NCBI RefSeq assembly: GCF_963678635.1
Contig: NC_087063.1
Location: 62,225,850-62,289,849 of the forward strand
Reading direction: 5' to 3'
Origin: Symsagittifera roscoffensis
Lineage: Eukaryota; Xenacoelomorpha; Acoela; Convolutidae
Length of the DNA stretch: 64,000 nt
The notes under the pieces were generated by a model. The model was not told where the DNA came from, did not search any database, and saw only the letters and a program-made list of their open reading frames with translations. How positions within the stretch are numbered: the stretch's first letter is position 1; each line of letters starts with the position of its first letter. The translations under genes were made by a program, and so were the position numbers. Shown here piece after piece: positions 21,215 to 31,788 of the stretch.

Positions 21215-21750
21215 GAACCCTCCGAGCGGCAGAAATTTTTATAAGATCACCTTTTTATCCTTTTGAGAAGGTTGACCGTGTCAGCCAACCTGGTTTTAAG
21301 TCAGTTACACGGCATTCGGAGGCTTTATCGCGGTAAAATAACCCTCTTTCTTGATTTTTGGGGAAACCCTCCGAGGTACCGCCCTCCGCAGTCGGCTAAG
21401 CTCCTTAGCAAACCTCCTTAATGGAAATTTTCCACGAGACCCTCCGAAGAAACTAAAACAACCCCCCTCAGAGAACTTAGCTTGTTTTGACACCTTCTGA
21501 GACTACTTGGAGACCCTTCCAAGTGATATTCGAAAAATTTGGAATTTTGAAGGAACCCTCCGAAGTAACCCTCCGGAGCGTATTAAGCCTCTCGTTGACC
21601 CTCCTTAGTAAGTTTAGGGAGACCCTCCGGAGTAACTTGGGTGATCAAGGTACCCTCCGAAGTAACCCACCGAGGTAAGCTAAGTGTCTTAACAACCCTC
21701 CGGGTAACCCTCCGGAGTGACTTAATCCTCTTAGCAACCCTCCTTATTGA
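21215..21750 (+). repeat. Irregular ACCCTCCG repeat array in the leader of A
   Basis: About a dozen copies of (A/G)ACCCTCCG(A/G)AG, many followed by 'taac', occur at irregular spacing (for example near 21362, 21442, 21555, 21569, 21623, 21651 and 21706). CTCCGGAG forms are self-complementary. Confidence 0.75.
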
Positions 21751-22009
21751 AAATTTAGGGGTATCTTCTGAGGCAATTTGAGCAACTAGAATATCCATTT
21801 AGAGTCGGAATAAAATGTCAACTACTAACGGGCGTGCAAAATAATTCGCGATCAATTTTTTATTCTAGATCTGGTCTGTTAGAGGTACCCGAACAAAATT
21901 TTGTTTTTGCGATCACTTTTGATTCTAGATCGCGATCAACTTTTGATTCTAGATCGGGTCTGTTAGAGGTACCCGAACAAATTTGTTTTGGTTGTGATTT
22001 TGGTTGTGT

Positions 22010-22345
22010 GGTTGCCTTGAGCTACTTAACAGGAAAGCTCGGGCAATACGGGAACACATAAAAGAAGACCTTGGTGAGTGTATTAGGCAGATACACACTC
22101 ACTTGAGAAGAAAAGTTGTCCCCTGCTCTCGTGCACTTGGAGCGTTCCGGGTGCGGGGGAACTTTTTCATAAACTTTAGAAATTTTTTGATCAGAGGTTG
22201 CCTTGAGCTACTTAGTAGGACAGCTCGGGCAATTGAAGGACACCTAAACGAAGACCTCGGTGGGTGTATTAGGCAAATACACACTCACTTGAGAGGACTG
22301 TGTCCTGGGCTTCGTTCTTTCGGATCGTTCCGATTGAGGGAAGTC
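22010..22345 (+). repeat. 186-bp tandem duplication with hairpins in the leader of A
   Basis: 'ggttgccttgagctactta' starts at 22010 and again at 22196. Each unit contains a GTG(A/G)GTGTAT...ATACACACTCAC stem. Each unit is diverged at many sites, but the stem region is kept. Confidence 0.7.
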
Positions 22346-22718
22346 TTTTTCTTTAAGACTAAGTTTTATTGATCTGTTTTGAATCATCACTGCATTTTTA
22401 CAAAATATTGTTTGATTTTAACAAAGCAGTGATTTGGTAAGAATGTGGCGGTAAATTGATACTGACGAAAGGTCGCTGTCACCTGTAGGAAATTTTTATC
22501 TGATTATCAATTGTGTTTTGTGTTTGACTATATCTTGTGAAAATTTTGTAATACTGTTATACTATACAGCGGGGTTGAGTTAGCATTATATCAAAACTGA
22601 GTAGGCCCTGTGTGTAATTTTAGCTGAGTCATTTATAATGTCATCGAGAAATCTAAGAGACATTTTTGATACTAACGAAATCGAGTAGGCAGCGTTAAGT
22701 AAATTAACTTGAAATTAT

Positions 22719-24011
22719 TTGCAGTACTTTTACATCGCCATTAAATTGTACGAATATTGTTATTTATTACAAAGTATGCAGCATAGAGACTCGCTAGGAA
22801 TGACTACTAAGATTCCCAGGCTGAGCAAGGGAAGCACGCGAGAGTTTAGAACTAGGCGTAGCCAATCTTCGTTTAGCAGCGTTTCAGACGTTTTTGCTGG
22901 CAACGAATCGTCTAAAGGTCAAGCTGATATTTCAGTGGGCGAAATGAAACTAAGAACGGAGAATAACCTCGATGGCAATCAAGGGCGGGGCGCCGAGGCC
23001 GGGCCGGCAAGCGAAACGCTTGTGGACCCCTTTGACGAAGGGAAACGAACGCTTATTTGACCCGACTTTGAGCCGAGTGAGGACCTCGGACGGGTGGAAG
23101 TCGAGGGGACGGAGGAGGCCTCGGAGCGTTCCGAGGTCGAGCCGCGAGAGGAAGTGTTGTTCAGGGGAATGTCCAAATCGGAGACTAAGAGTCATAAGTG
23201 GAGAAAAGAACTTTCACATCCAGCCAGTACCCACTCATCTCTGGCCAAGCAGAGCAAGAACGCGATAGTGTCGAGTATAAGTCCCAGTGAAGAAAAAACG
23301 GGTTCGAAGGCCAAGAAAAGCTGGAAGTCTTTGTACGATGAGCGCATGGCGTCACTACAAACTGAAGGCCTATCTTCCGGTTATAACCATCCGGAGATAA
23401 CCCACCCGGATGTGAACTTCACACCGTGCCCAAGGAACGACATGAGCAGGAAGACGTTTTCCGCCTCGCCGACCAGGCCCATGTCTGATGGGATAACGAT
23501 GGGAGCGTCCTCAACGTTCGACAGGTTGATGATGTCGATGGGCCAGCAAAAGGGCGGCGCGTCATCAAGTACCAGGCTGCAGCTGCAGTTGACCTCATCT
23601 TCTCTGGGGCTAAACCCGACATTGGGGGCAGCTGGCGACATAAAAGACATGTTTGCTGTTGTAATGACTGGTCTGGATGAACTGAGACGGGACATGACTA
23701 AAAGAATAGATCAAGTTGACGAGAGAGCTCACCAGGGTCGAGAGAATTTGCGAGATGAACTGACGCACGTGAATTCGCAGGCGAGAGAAGATCAGGCTCA
23801 ATTGATTTGCAACACCGATCAATGCCTGGCGGAGAGCTTGGCACAGGCAAACAAGGAGTCAGAGGAAAGAGAAGCTAGGATGACAAAAGAGATCGAGCGA
23901 TTGTTGAACGATCATGACAATACCTATGTCCATACGATGACTAGCCTGGAAAAAAGGTTAGATGCCAAATCTGACCTGATGATGCTGAAGCTTGACGAGA
24001 TCTTAAACTGA
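22719..24011 (+). pseudogene. Element A gag, N-terminal part (one in-frame stop)
   Basis: A single frame runs from 22719 to 24011 with one TGA at 23058-23060. The region is charged and low in complexity. The C-terminal third (from about 23690) is a predicted coiled coil rich in Glu, Arg and Ala ('ELRRDMTKRIDQVDERAH', 'EREARMTKEIERLLNDH'), ending in a Leu-rich helix. Element B has a lysine-rich protein with coiled coil at the same place, with little residue identity. Likely the matrix-like or assembly region of Gag. The TGA may be decay or readthrough; B does not help to decide. Confidence 0.55.
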
Positions 24012-24039
24012 AGTAGTCGGGAGGAGCGTTCCAACCCAA

Positions 24040-25389
24040 GTGAGCGCTCACGCCAGGCGAATGATGGAGATGGAGCACGCAACTATGCCGGGGCCCAGCA
24101 AAATTCTAGAGCGAGTTACGAACCCGGTCCCGCCGGAGACGGCTGCCACCCCGGAGACAAGATTGCCCACTGTGCCACAAGTCAGATTGGTCCCAGATCT
24201 GACTACGGTCTCACAGGACACGACGATGTATGCTTCGATGTTTGAGCGTCTGAATAGATCTCTCGATACATTCATCACCAAGCTCTCGAAGTCAACCGAG
24301 AGAGGATAGAGGTCAAGAAGGACACTGAAAAAGCCGAAATCATATAAAGACGAGTCAGATGGCTGGATTGACACTTGGATGGAAGTGATGAAGTTGCACT
24401 TTGAAGAAGGAAATCTCTCAAAGAAACAGGAATGCAGCGAACTGACAAGCAACCTGGAGGGTACCGCCCTGAATTGTGTAATGGCGAAAAGGGCAAATGA
24501 AAGAGACAATGCTCGCAAAATATTTGACATCCTGCTGAATCGTTTCGGCTCTGGAGTACAAGGGCATCAGGTTATAGTGAAACTCGAGAAGAGGCGTCAA
24601 AGAGATGACGAATCCATAGACAAGTTTTTGGATGACCTTGAATTACTTCGGAGGAGAAGCAACCCTGATGACAGAATTTCCGAGCCGAACTTAGCAATTG
24701 CCTCAAAATTCATGGATAGAGTGAAGAGTGAAGAGTTAAAAACAATGCTAGCCACACACTTCACCCTGTCGCTCGACCAGGTACTCACGCCCGATGATTT
24801 GCGTATGAAGTCGCGTGAGTACTTGCTCATAAAACCGAAGGCGCAAAACCGTTACAGCAATTATGGCAACTACAGCGGAACAAACACTGGCGCGAACTCC
24901 AGTTGGTACAAACCTCGCGACGACATGGATAAGAGGAGGTCCTGTGCGAATTGTGGCTCGATTGACCACCATGTTTCCGCATGTTCTGCTTACAAACAGA
25001 ACATGAAGGCGATAGGCCACTTTCTCGACGACGTTGATGCGACCGACGAGGACCATGAAGAGTATGTTAGAGAGCTCATTATGAAGTATAGACCGAGGTG
25101 CTTCTTCTGCAATTTGGAGGGACACTTCAAGTCGGACTGCCATCAAATTTGGGATGCAGTGGCGGAAGCGAAACATCCTCGCCATGAAGAGGCGCTTTCG
25201 GGCGTCAAAGCCAGTCGAACACGTCTGATAAACGAGGCTGAATCTCGAAGAAAAGAGACAACACCGAGCACTATTACGACTAAGAAGGTGAAGACCATGC
25301 CTGATGAGGTGGTAGCCTCGAGCTTGGAGGCAGAGTCGGCCGGCCCGTTCAAGGTGGATTATGGTTTGGCAGCAAGGACAGCGTTGTAG
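24040..25389 (+). pseudogene. Element A gag, capsid and nucleocapsid part
   Basis: One frame with an in-frame TAG at 24307-24309; the main part is 24379-25389. Retrotransposon Gag capsid region: 'DGWIDTWMEVMKLHF', 'ALNCVMAKR', then 'KRRQRDDESIDKFLDDLE'. Two CCHC zinc knuckles follow: C-x2-C-x4-H-x4-C in CANCGSIDHHVSAC and in CFFCNLEGHFKSDC, with 45 residues between them. It should form the particle and bind the RNA genome. Element B (50886-52499) is collinear. The frame goes on after TAG 25387-25389 to another stop near 25498. Confidence 0.85.
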
Positions 25390-25498
25390 AATGTCCAACA
25401 AGAGCTAGCCACGAAAGAAGTTGAGCAATGGGTAAGGTCGGTACTGGAAAGCACGGATCTTGGGGAAAAGTTCAACATTCTGAGTAAAACGACCTAAG

Positions 25499-26727
25499 AA
25501 GAGGACAAACAGGAACCCAGAAAGCAGGGACTAAAACTGAATGTCATATCTGGTAGAACTTTCGGAATGACGAAAGAAGGGACGAAGATAATGTCCATTA
25601 TATCAGTCGCAGGACACCAGGTGGTCAAGAACTTGAGTGAACCATCCGAGATTACACTAGTCCACATGGACATTTATGCAGACTACCTGAGGGAGAAAGA
25701 TCCCAAGCTGGACTCCAGGGCAGTGCGAGCGCTGCTCACGACGGACAGGAGGTCTAAGGCTGTGGAGAGTGGATGGACATTACATAGAGGTCCATGGCCC
25801 ATATCCGATTCTGATGAATGTGGACGGCATCAACATTTACACAAAAGCTCACGTAACTGATGCGAGTTATTGGCCAAGAAGAACTGAAGGTGTGACGAAT
25901 CGGACACAATGCCATGCTCGAGCAGGATGCGGTCCACATAGGTTGCGAAGCCGATCTGGCAGCCCATGTGCTAGATGAGCATGGCAGACAACTTTCAGTG
26001 AAAGGATTGTTCGACACGGGTGCAGTGGTCGGCGTCATGCCAGTCAGCACCTGGACTGGTATGGGCTTTGACAGGTCGGATCTGATACCATCAAACGTTA
26101 GACTGGCACCTGCCAATCAGGGAGCAACCTATATGACAGGACCCAATCATATCACTGCAGCTTGGAGGAAGACATCTTTGGATGAGCTTCCTGGTAGTGG
26201 AAAATTTGGACGAATCCGATCAATTCATCCTGGGAAGGGACTTCGTACGCAATTTTGATGTCACGATCGACCTCAATGACGGGTTGATCAGGATCAAAGA
26301 TCGGGAGAGGAAGTATGAAAAGAAACCTCTTAATAAGATCTTAATTAACCAGGCTAAGGTGCCAATTTTTCTGGATCGAAAAGTGAGATTGAAACCAAAC
26401 CAAGCCGTGGTAGCCACATTTAGGATGAGGAATCTAAATGAACTCAGTAATGACAGACATGTGTGTCTGGTACCAAATCCAAACAGTAAGAGCTCGGCTA
26501 TTTTAGGAAAAAGCTTCTCACTCACTCAGAGCGGACTGTGTGTGATTGTGTTGTTGAACACAGAAGCAACAACAGTGACAATACAGAGGGGAAAGAAACT
26601 TGGCTACGCATTGCCTCTGAACACAGACTTTCAGAGTGTGGAGAACTTGAAAAAGTTTGATGTAACTAAATGTCCCTTGCATGCGAATCAAGAATGTATA
26701 TTGAAGAGAGTAAACGAATTGAAATGA
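25499..26727 (+). pseudogene. Element A aspartic protease region (frameshifted)
   Basis: The protein continues across three frames: frame of 25499-25860, a second frame around 25769-25914, 25914-26258, then 26182-26727. GLFDTGAVVGVMP (Asp34 of the frame starting at 25914) is the catalytic D-T-G-A motif of retroviral-type proteases, and 'ILGRDF' (near 26228) is the later hydrophobic-G-R/D motif. The last frame continues about 130 residues beyond the protease with no family assigned and ends at TGA 26725-26727. Element B carries the protease uninterrupted (52564-53226), so these shifts are decay. Confidence 0.8.
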
Positions 26728-26736
26728 TCTAGAAAA

Positions 26737-27642
26737 TTGTTTTCGATGAAGTCGGAAACAGATGATGGGTTGCCTAGTTGTTCGAATTTTCCCGAGAGAC
26801 CGACAGAAACAGAGTTTGCAGCGGATAAACCGGTACTACCTGAGATAGAACATTTGAAGGGTAAAATATCAGACGAAGAACTAGATTCGCTCAGGGCGGT
26901 GCTAAGTCGGAACGCAGACGTTTTTTCGAGACAAAAGGCCGACATAGGTTACTGTAATTTTGTAGAACACGAAATTGAGATAGAAGAGGGCTCGGTACCT
27001 CACAGGGAAGGGGCGAGGAGAATGACCCCTCATAAGTCGGAAGTGTGCAGGAAGGAAATCGAGATGTTAATGGAGTACGACATGATCGAGCCGTCGAAGT
27101 CCCCGTGGGATTTTGGCGTGGTCATGGCTAAAAAGAAAGGGGGGCAACTCAGGTTTTGTTGTGATTTCCGTTATATGAACGCAGTGACTGTAAATGACGC
27201 ATACCCGATTCCCCGCATCGATGAGAGCCTATCCAAGCTGGGGGACGCGAAGTTCTTCACGACGTTAAATTTGGGCTCGGCGTTCTGGCAAGGGGCACTC
27301 CGAAAGCAAGATCTTGAAAAAATGGGCTTCGCGTGCGAGCTGGAATTGTTCCAGTGGAAGAGGATGCCGTTCGGATTGTGCAACGCGACGGCCACATTCC
27401 AGCGACTGATGGCCCAGGCACTCACGAGTGTGACAAAGAAATTCGGGAACCTCATCATGTGTTACGTCGATGATGTCGTGATTGCAACGCCAACCCTAGA
27501 AGACCACATAGAGAGGTTGGATGAGGTGTTTACTTGCATGAAGCAAGCGGGACTGAAGTGTAAACCCTCGAAGTGTGAAATACTCAGAGACTCCATAAAG
27601 TATCTAGGCCGCCTGGTGGATCAGCATGGAGTGAGACCAGAT
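26737..27642 (+). pseudogene. Element A reverse transcriptase (first catalytic Asp replaced)
   Basis: Gypsy/Metaviridae RT. It has a 'MIEPSKSPW' entry motif, 'LRFCCDFRYMNAVT', 'DAYPIPRIDESLSKLG', 'FGLCNATATFQRLM' and the active site YVDD (residues 243-246). In motif A the usual T-L-D-L reads T-L-N-L (Asn178, codon AAT at 27268-27270), which would remove a metal-binding Asp. The frame runs in phase with the preceding one after a TGA. RT sequence ends at about 27642, where a rearranged insertion begins (27643-28490). Confidence 0.88.
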
Positions 27643-28490
27643 AGGAGACTACTTTTGCGAGTTTCATTTGAAAACATTAAACGTGAACTTTGCGAGGCAC
27701 CAGTCCTCGGCATGCCAACAGAGAAAGGGATGTTTGTGTTAGACACGGATGCATCAGTGGTTGCGATATCAGGCATATTTCGATAGGAGACTACTTCAAA
27801 AATTCCCAATAGGTGCGCACATACCTTTGTCAAATAAACCGTACGAAATTAAATCACTCAAGGAATTTTTTCTAAAAGAAAAAAACTAACGATTGCGAAA
27901 ACTTAAGGACACGTAAACCCATAAGACTTTTAACACAATAAAAACAAGATTTACAAAGGGCACCGTTACTATTCCTTAAGGATCGTTTCAAAGGTCCAGC
28001 CCATACGATAGTTTCTAAAACAGGACTCCGCCTCGAACAAATTGCTAGAAAAACGGGAACTGTTGCCAGGAAAACTAAAAATCCGGGGACATTTGGGGCA
28101 CAATTCAAAATTATTGAAAATGGTGCAATAATAAATTACTCTCCGCATACTGCGTGGATAAGGGAGGATGGCAAACCACCTAGAGTAATTAGGCATGACG
28201 GTCTCGCGTTCATACCAGACCCAAGGGTCTATGGAAAATGTAGACCAGCGGCACTAAAGGACTTCGTGGCCTATAAACACCTACCAAGAGCCAAACCACG
28301 TGTTTCAGGTAAAAAAACACCTATCAATGAGACACAAGGAGGAAAAGCAATAACAAGTCCGAAAAGGCCACCGCCAAAAACAACGCAAGAAATCATTCAA
28401 CAGACGTTAAATCGAAGAGCCCTTGGACCCCAAAAACTGTTGAAACCTTTTACAGCTAAAGAAAAATTGAACGCCCGGGACAAATACACA
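27643..28490 (+). other. Rearranged insertion within pol of A, with an orphan 191-codon frame
   Basis: This block interrupts the RT-RNase H linker; element B has no equivalent. 27661-27780 is a near-perfect copy of 28621-28740 (RNase H start), and 'gataggagactactt' occurs on both sides of that copy. 27942-28517 is open for 191 codons, without an early ATG. The encoded protein has a basic Lys/Pro/Thr-rich C-terminal half and 'YSPHTAWIREDGKPPRVIRH' in the middle; I do not recognise it. Its last residues read into the retroelement in the wrong frame. It looks like captured foreign sequence, perhaps by template switching. Confidence 0.6.
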
Positions 28491-28494
28491 ACTG

Positions 28495-29901
28495 ATGAGC
28501 TTTTTGGGGTTTGCTAACTATTATCGGGAGTTCGTCAAAGGATACGCCGATAAGATATACCCCATGCAACAGTTGATGAGAAACAAAGGCAAAAAGTTCA
28601 CTTGGACTGATGAGGCACAAGTTTCATTTGAAAACATTAAACGTGAACTTTGCGAGGCACCAGTCCTCGGCATGCCAACAAAGAAGGGGATGTTTGTGTT
28701 AGACACGGATGCATCAGTGGTTGCGATATCAGGCATACTTCACCAGGAGCAAGAGTGGAACGGGAGAACGGTTCTCCGTCCAACAGCCTACGGAAGTAAG
28801 GTCTTGAGCGATACCGAGATGAAGTATGGCGCATCAAAAGCGGAAATTATCGCGGTGATCACTTTCGTGGAGAAATAATACAGGGCCCACTTGGGGAGTG
28901 CTCCCTCCAAGTTGCGTGTGGATAATCGTGCCCTTGCCTGGCCGAAAACTTATCCCATGGACCAAAGTTATATTGGTCGTTGGATCGTGCGCCTGGATGG
29001 ATACCACATGATCATAGAGCACCGTACCCGTGACAAGCATCAGAATGCTGACAGCCTCAGTAAGAAGACAGAATTCTATGAGCGCCTCGAAGAAAAGCAA
29101 GCTAATCAAGGGGAGGTCAAAGACGGGTTTTCATTCCTAGACAAGGAGACCTACGACAAACTACCACTCACTAAGTGGCTGGATAAGTCAGGGCACCCTA
29201 TACCAGGACACCCTGAAGTTCCAGTGGAAAAGGCCGCTGAGATAAAGGTTTTAGCCAGGGGTGAACCCGTTCCACTGGATCTGCTAGTCCGATCCAATCT
29301 GGTACAGCAGGAGCTCACCAGGTTGGGTATAAACAGCAAAGCTCTGCTAAATAGGACAGTGAATGTGGCGCCGGACGTTATGGGGAAACTTCTTGACTTG
29401 CTGGATAGAGACGTTGACAGACATGATCGTGAGTGGATGGAGACCATGCAGCGATTGACCGTCATTGAGAAAACGGAGAAGAGGCCAGTGATCATTCGCG
29501 GTCGCGATGTGGAACGGAATTGCCGGTTGATAGTGAACCAGCTGGTGACCTCAATGCCGAAGGATGTCTTGTTGAGGACTTCGTTCACAGAACGTGGGAA
29601 ATTGACCCCGGTCCAAGTCACTGAAGAAGTCAGGGTCAAGTCGATATCCAGCTTCACGAGAAAAGTACATTTCACGGATTCAAAAGAAGAGTACGATCCG
29701 AGCTCAGATTGTTCTTCTGGGGACGAGACAATGTCCGGGGAGTCAAGCACCTTCGGGCCTGTGCAGGACAACTTGTCCAGGGAGAGGCTGATGAGACAAC
29801 CAATGCATAGAATGTTGTCCAGGGAGTCGGATTCAAAGCGACCAAGGGACAGACTTTTTGTCCGGGGAGTCGAGAAACATCACAGACAGATTGGAACATG
29901 A
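28495..29901 (+). pseudogene. Element A RNase H and pol linker (in-frame TAA)
   Basis: A single frame with a TAA at 28876-28878. It begins with the RT thumb/connection ('GFANYYREFVKGYADK'), then RNase H-type sequence: 'FVLDTDASVVAISGIL', 'TEMKYGASKAEIIAVI', and after the stop 'LRVDNRALAW' and 'HRTRDKHQNADSLSK'. Compared with element B, the TAA looks like an extra triplet, not a changed codon. After residue 100 of the second half the protein is a hydrophilic linker that ends in a four-fold 42-nt repeat (29733-29870). RNase H should remove template RNA and make the plus-strand primer. Confidence 0.82.
29733..29870 (+). repeat. 42-nt periodic array of PPT-like motif GTCC(G/A)GGGAG
   Basis: Copies start at 29733, 29775, 29817 and 29860 (spacing 42, 42, 43). 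The first and last are GTCCGGGGAGT, identical to the tract abutting the 3' LTR (43044-43054); the last follows five T's. In protein it gives a 14-residue repeat of M/L-S-G/R-E. Confidence 0.8.
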
Positions 29902-30363
29902 TGGTGTGGAATCATTCGGCTCAAGTGATGACTCGAGGCCTCAGTCCCGGGACAAACCATCTGACACTACCTCGAATTCTGATGTATCGGAGATTGCGAT
30001 TCATTCCTTGTTGGTGGACTGGAAGCAGCGGGGGCTGGACAGAGAAATGCATCAGGATCCGGATAGAGACAGGTACACCTCCGATGAGGAGGGCACTGTG
30101 GTGGATAATGCCGCTGATGAGGTCGAGCTGATGATACCGGCTGTCGGACCTCCTAGGAGCTCAACGAAATGACAGAATGACGAGCAATCTGAAAAGATGG
30201 ATCGAGAATGGAGCACCTGACTAAGGAGATTTGGAAGAAGACAGCTATAAGATCTTGAAGCAGTTCTACCTGACAAAAAAAATTTGTTGTACCTGAACAA
30301 AGACGGAATCTAGCCTGTAAACGTAAAGAGGAGGACAAGGTCCTTTACAAGTACAATTCGATA
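29902..30363 (+). pseudogene. Element A acidic linker before integrase (broken frames)
   Basis: A second frame (29858-30172) encodes an Asp/Ser/Glu-rich disordered stretch. 30173-30363 has 'DLEEDSYKILKQFY'-like sequence shared with element B (56323 onwards) but with stops. It is the N-terminal extension of integrase, degraded. Confidence 0.55.
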
Positions 30364-31045
30364 GTGTTACCACAGTTATACCAGACCGAATTGCTCTTTC
30401 GTTCACATGACCAAATGGGCCATCAAGGCGTGGACAAAGTGTACAACAGGATACAGAAACGATTCGAATGGCCTGGTTTGAAAAAGGTATGTGAAAAGTA
30501 TATCTCTGCATGCTTGTCGTGTCAACAGGCGAAAGACCCCAGGAAACTAAGATTCCCTCTGCAGTCAATAGAATCATCGGATTCGATGAAGTAGTGCAGA
30601 TTGATCACCAGAAGATATGCATGACAGCCACGGGCTACAATCAGGTGCTGGTGGTGATTGATCATTTTACGAAGTATGCAGAGGCGGCACCCTGCATGAC
30701 GGCATCACCGGAAGAATATGCGATCACTTGATAAATGTGTGGATAGCGAGGCACGGCTGCCCCATCACATTCCAGTCGGACAATAGCAAAGCATTCGTGG
30801 GTGATCTCACGAAGGAGTTAATGAAAAGGTCGCAGGTAGCACAAGCCCACTCGACCACTTATCACCCGCAAACGAATGGCCTAGTCGAGAAGCAAAATCG
30901 CACGCTGGTATCCATGTTGAGAGTTTATTGCTCACGCTACATGGATGACTGGAATAGACACTTGCCGCAAGTGATGGGTGCTTACAACAGCACAGAGCAT
31001 TCCACCACGGGAATAAGTCCGCATATGATGCTAACGGGTCACTAA
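30364..31045 (+). pseudogene. Element A integrase core (zinc finger and DD35E), frameshifted
   Basis: The H2C2 zinc-binding region (HDQMGHQGV ... CLSCQQAK) is in frame 30364-30594. The catalytic core crosses two further frames: first Asp in VVQIDHQK (30603-30605), second Asp in FQSDNSKAF (30779-30781) and Glu in NGLVEKQNR (30887-30889). The last two are separated by 35 residues, the classical retroviral spacing, and all three are kept despite the frameshifts near 30590 and 30728. It should insert the cDNA into the host genome. Confidence 0.88.
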
Positions 31046-31057
31046 AAAGCGCTTCCG

Positions 31058-31788
31058 TTGACGTTTTTCTACCCTGAATATGAAGGGAAGAGAACAGCAC
31101 CGCAAACGTACGTGCGGGATGTCATTAGAAGACAGCAGGACCTCAATGACTTATGCAGGAGGAACACGCAACAGGCGCAAACTAGACAAAAAAGGAGGTT
31201 TGATAAATGGACTGCCAATGCAAAAGCCTACTCAGTTTGCGATTACGTCTGGGTATTCCAGGAAGTAGTTCCACCAAAAGGAACCAAAAAATTATTAAAA
31301 AAAGGGCGTAGCCCATTTCAAATAACAGAAGTGCACCAAGGAGGTCGGTTTTATCGTATGAGCACAGGAAGAGCAGCTCATTATGAAAACATCAAACCGC
31401 ACAATGACTCATCACGTACGTGCGGGATGTCATTAGAAGACAGCAGGACCTCAATGACTTATGCAGGAGGAACACGCAACAGGCGCAAATTAGACAAAAA
31501 AGGAGGTTTGATGAAAGGACTGCCGATGCAAAAGCCTACTCAACTGGCGATTACGTCTGGGTATTCCAGGAAGTAGTTTCACCAAAAAGAACCAAAAAAT
31601 TATTTAAAAAAATGGCGTGGCCCATTTCAAATACCAGAAGTGCACCAAGGAGGTCGGTTTTATCGACTGAGCACAGGAAGAGCAGCTCATTACGAAAACA
31701 TCAAACCGCACAATGCCTCATCAGAGGACTGGTGCATCCCAGCGGAAATGCAAGAGGGAGACTATTTAATAGTGGATCCTGCTTGTGA
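31058..31788 (+). pseudogene. Element A integrase C terminus (GPY/F-like), duplicated
   Basis: 'YVWVFQEVV', 'PFQITEVHQGGRFYR' and 'RAAHYENIKPH' form the SH3-like GPY/F-type tail of Gypsy integrases. A 308-bp head-to-tail duplication (31106-31413 and 31414-31721) repeats this tail with few differences; the second copy has a frame slip near 31608. It lies directly after the core and the copies read in different frames. Confidence 0.75.

Larger units (their letters stand above)
19611..22718 (+). other. 3.1-kb untranslated leader of element A
   Basis: No conserved protein is encoded. In order it holds a palindrome (19826-19843), an A-rich tract (about 19845-19985), a tRNA-like stem (20796-20862), about a dozen ACCCTCCG repeats (21215-21750), a short duplicated block with 'ttttgattctagatc' and 'tctgttagaggtacccgaac' (about 21840-21985) and a 186-bp tandem duplication (22010-22345). 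It lies where packaging, dimerisation and translation-control signals are expected. Confidence 0.65.
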
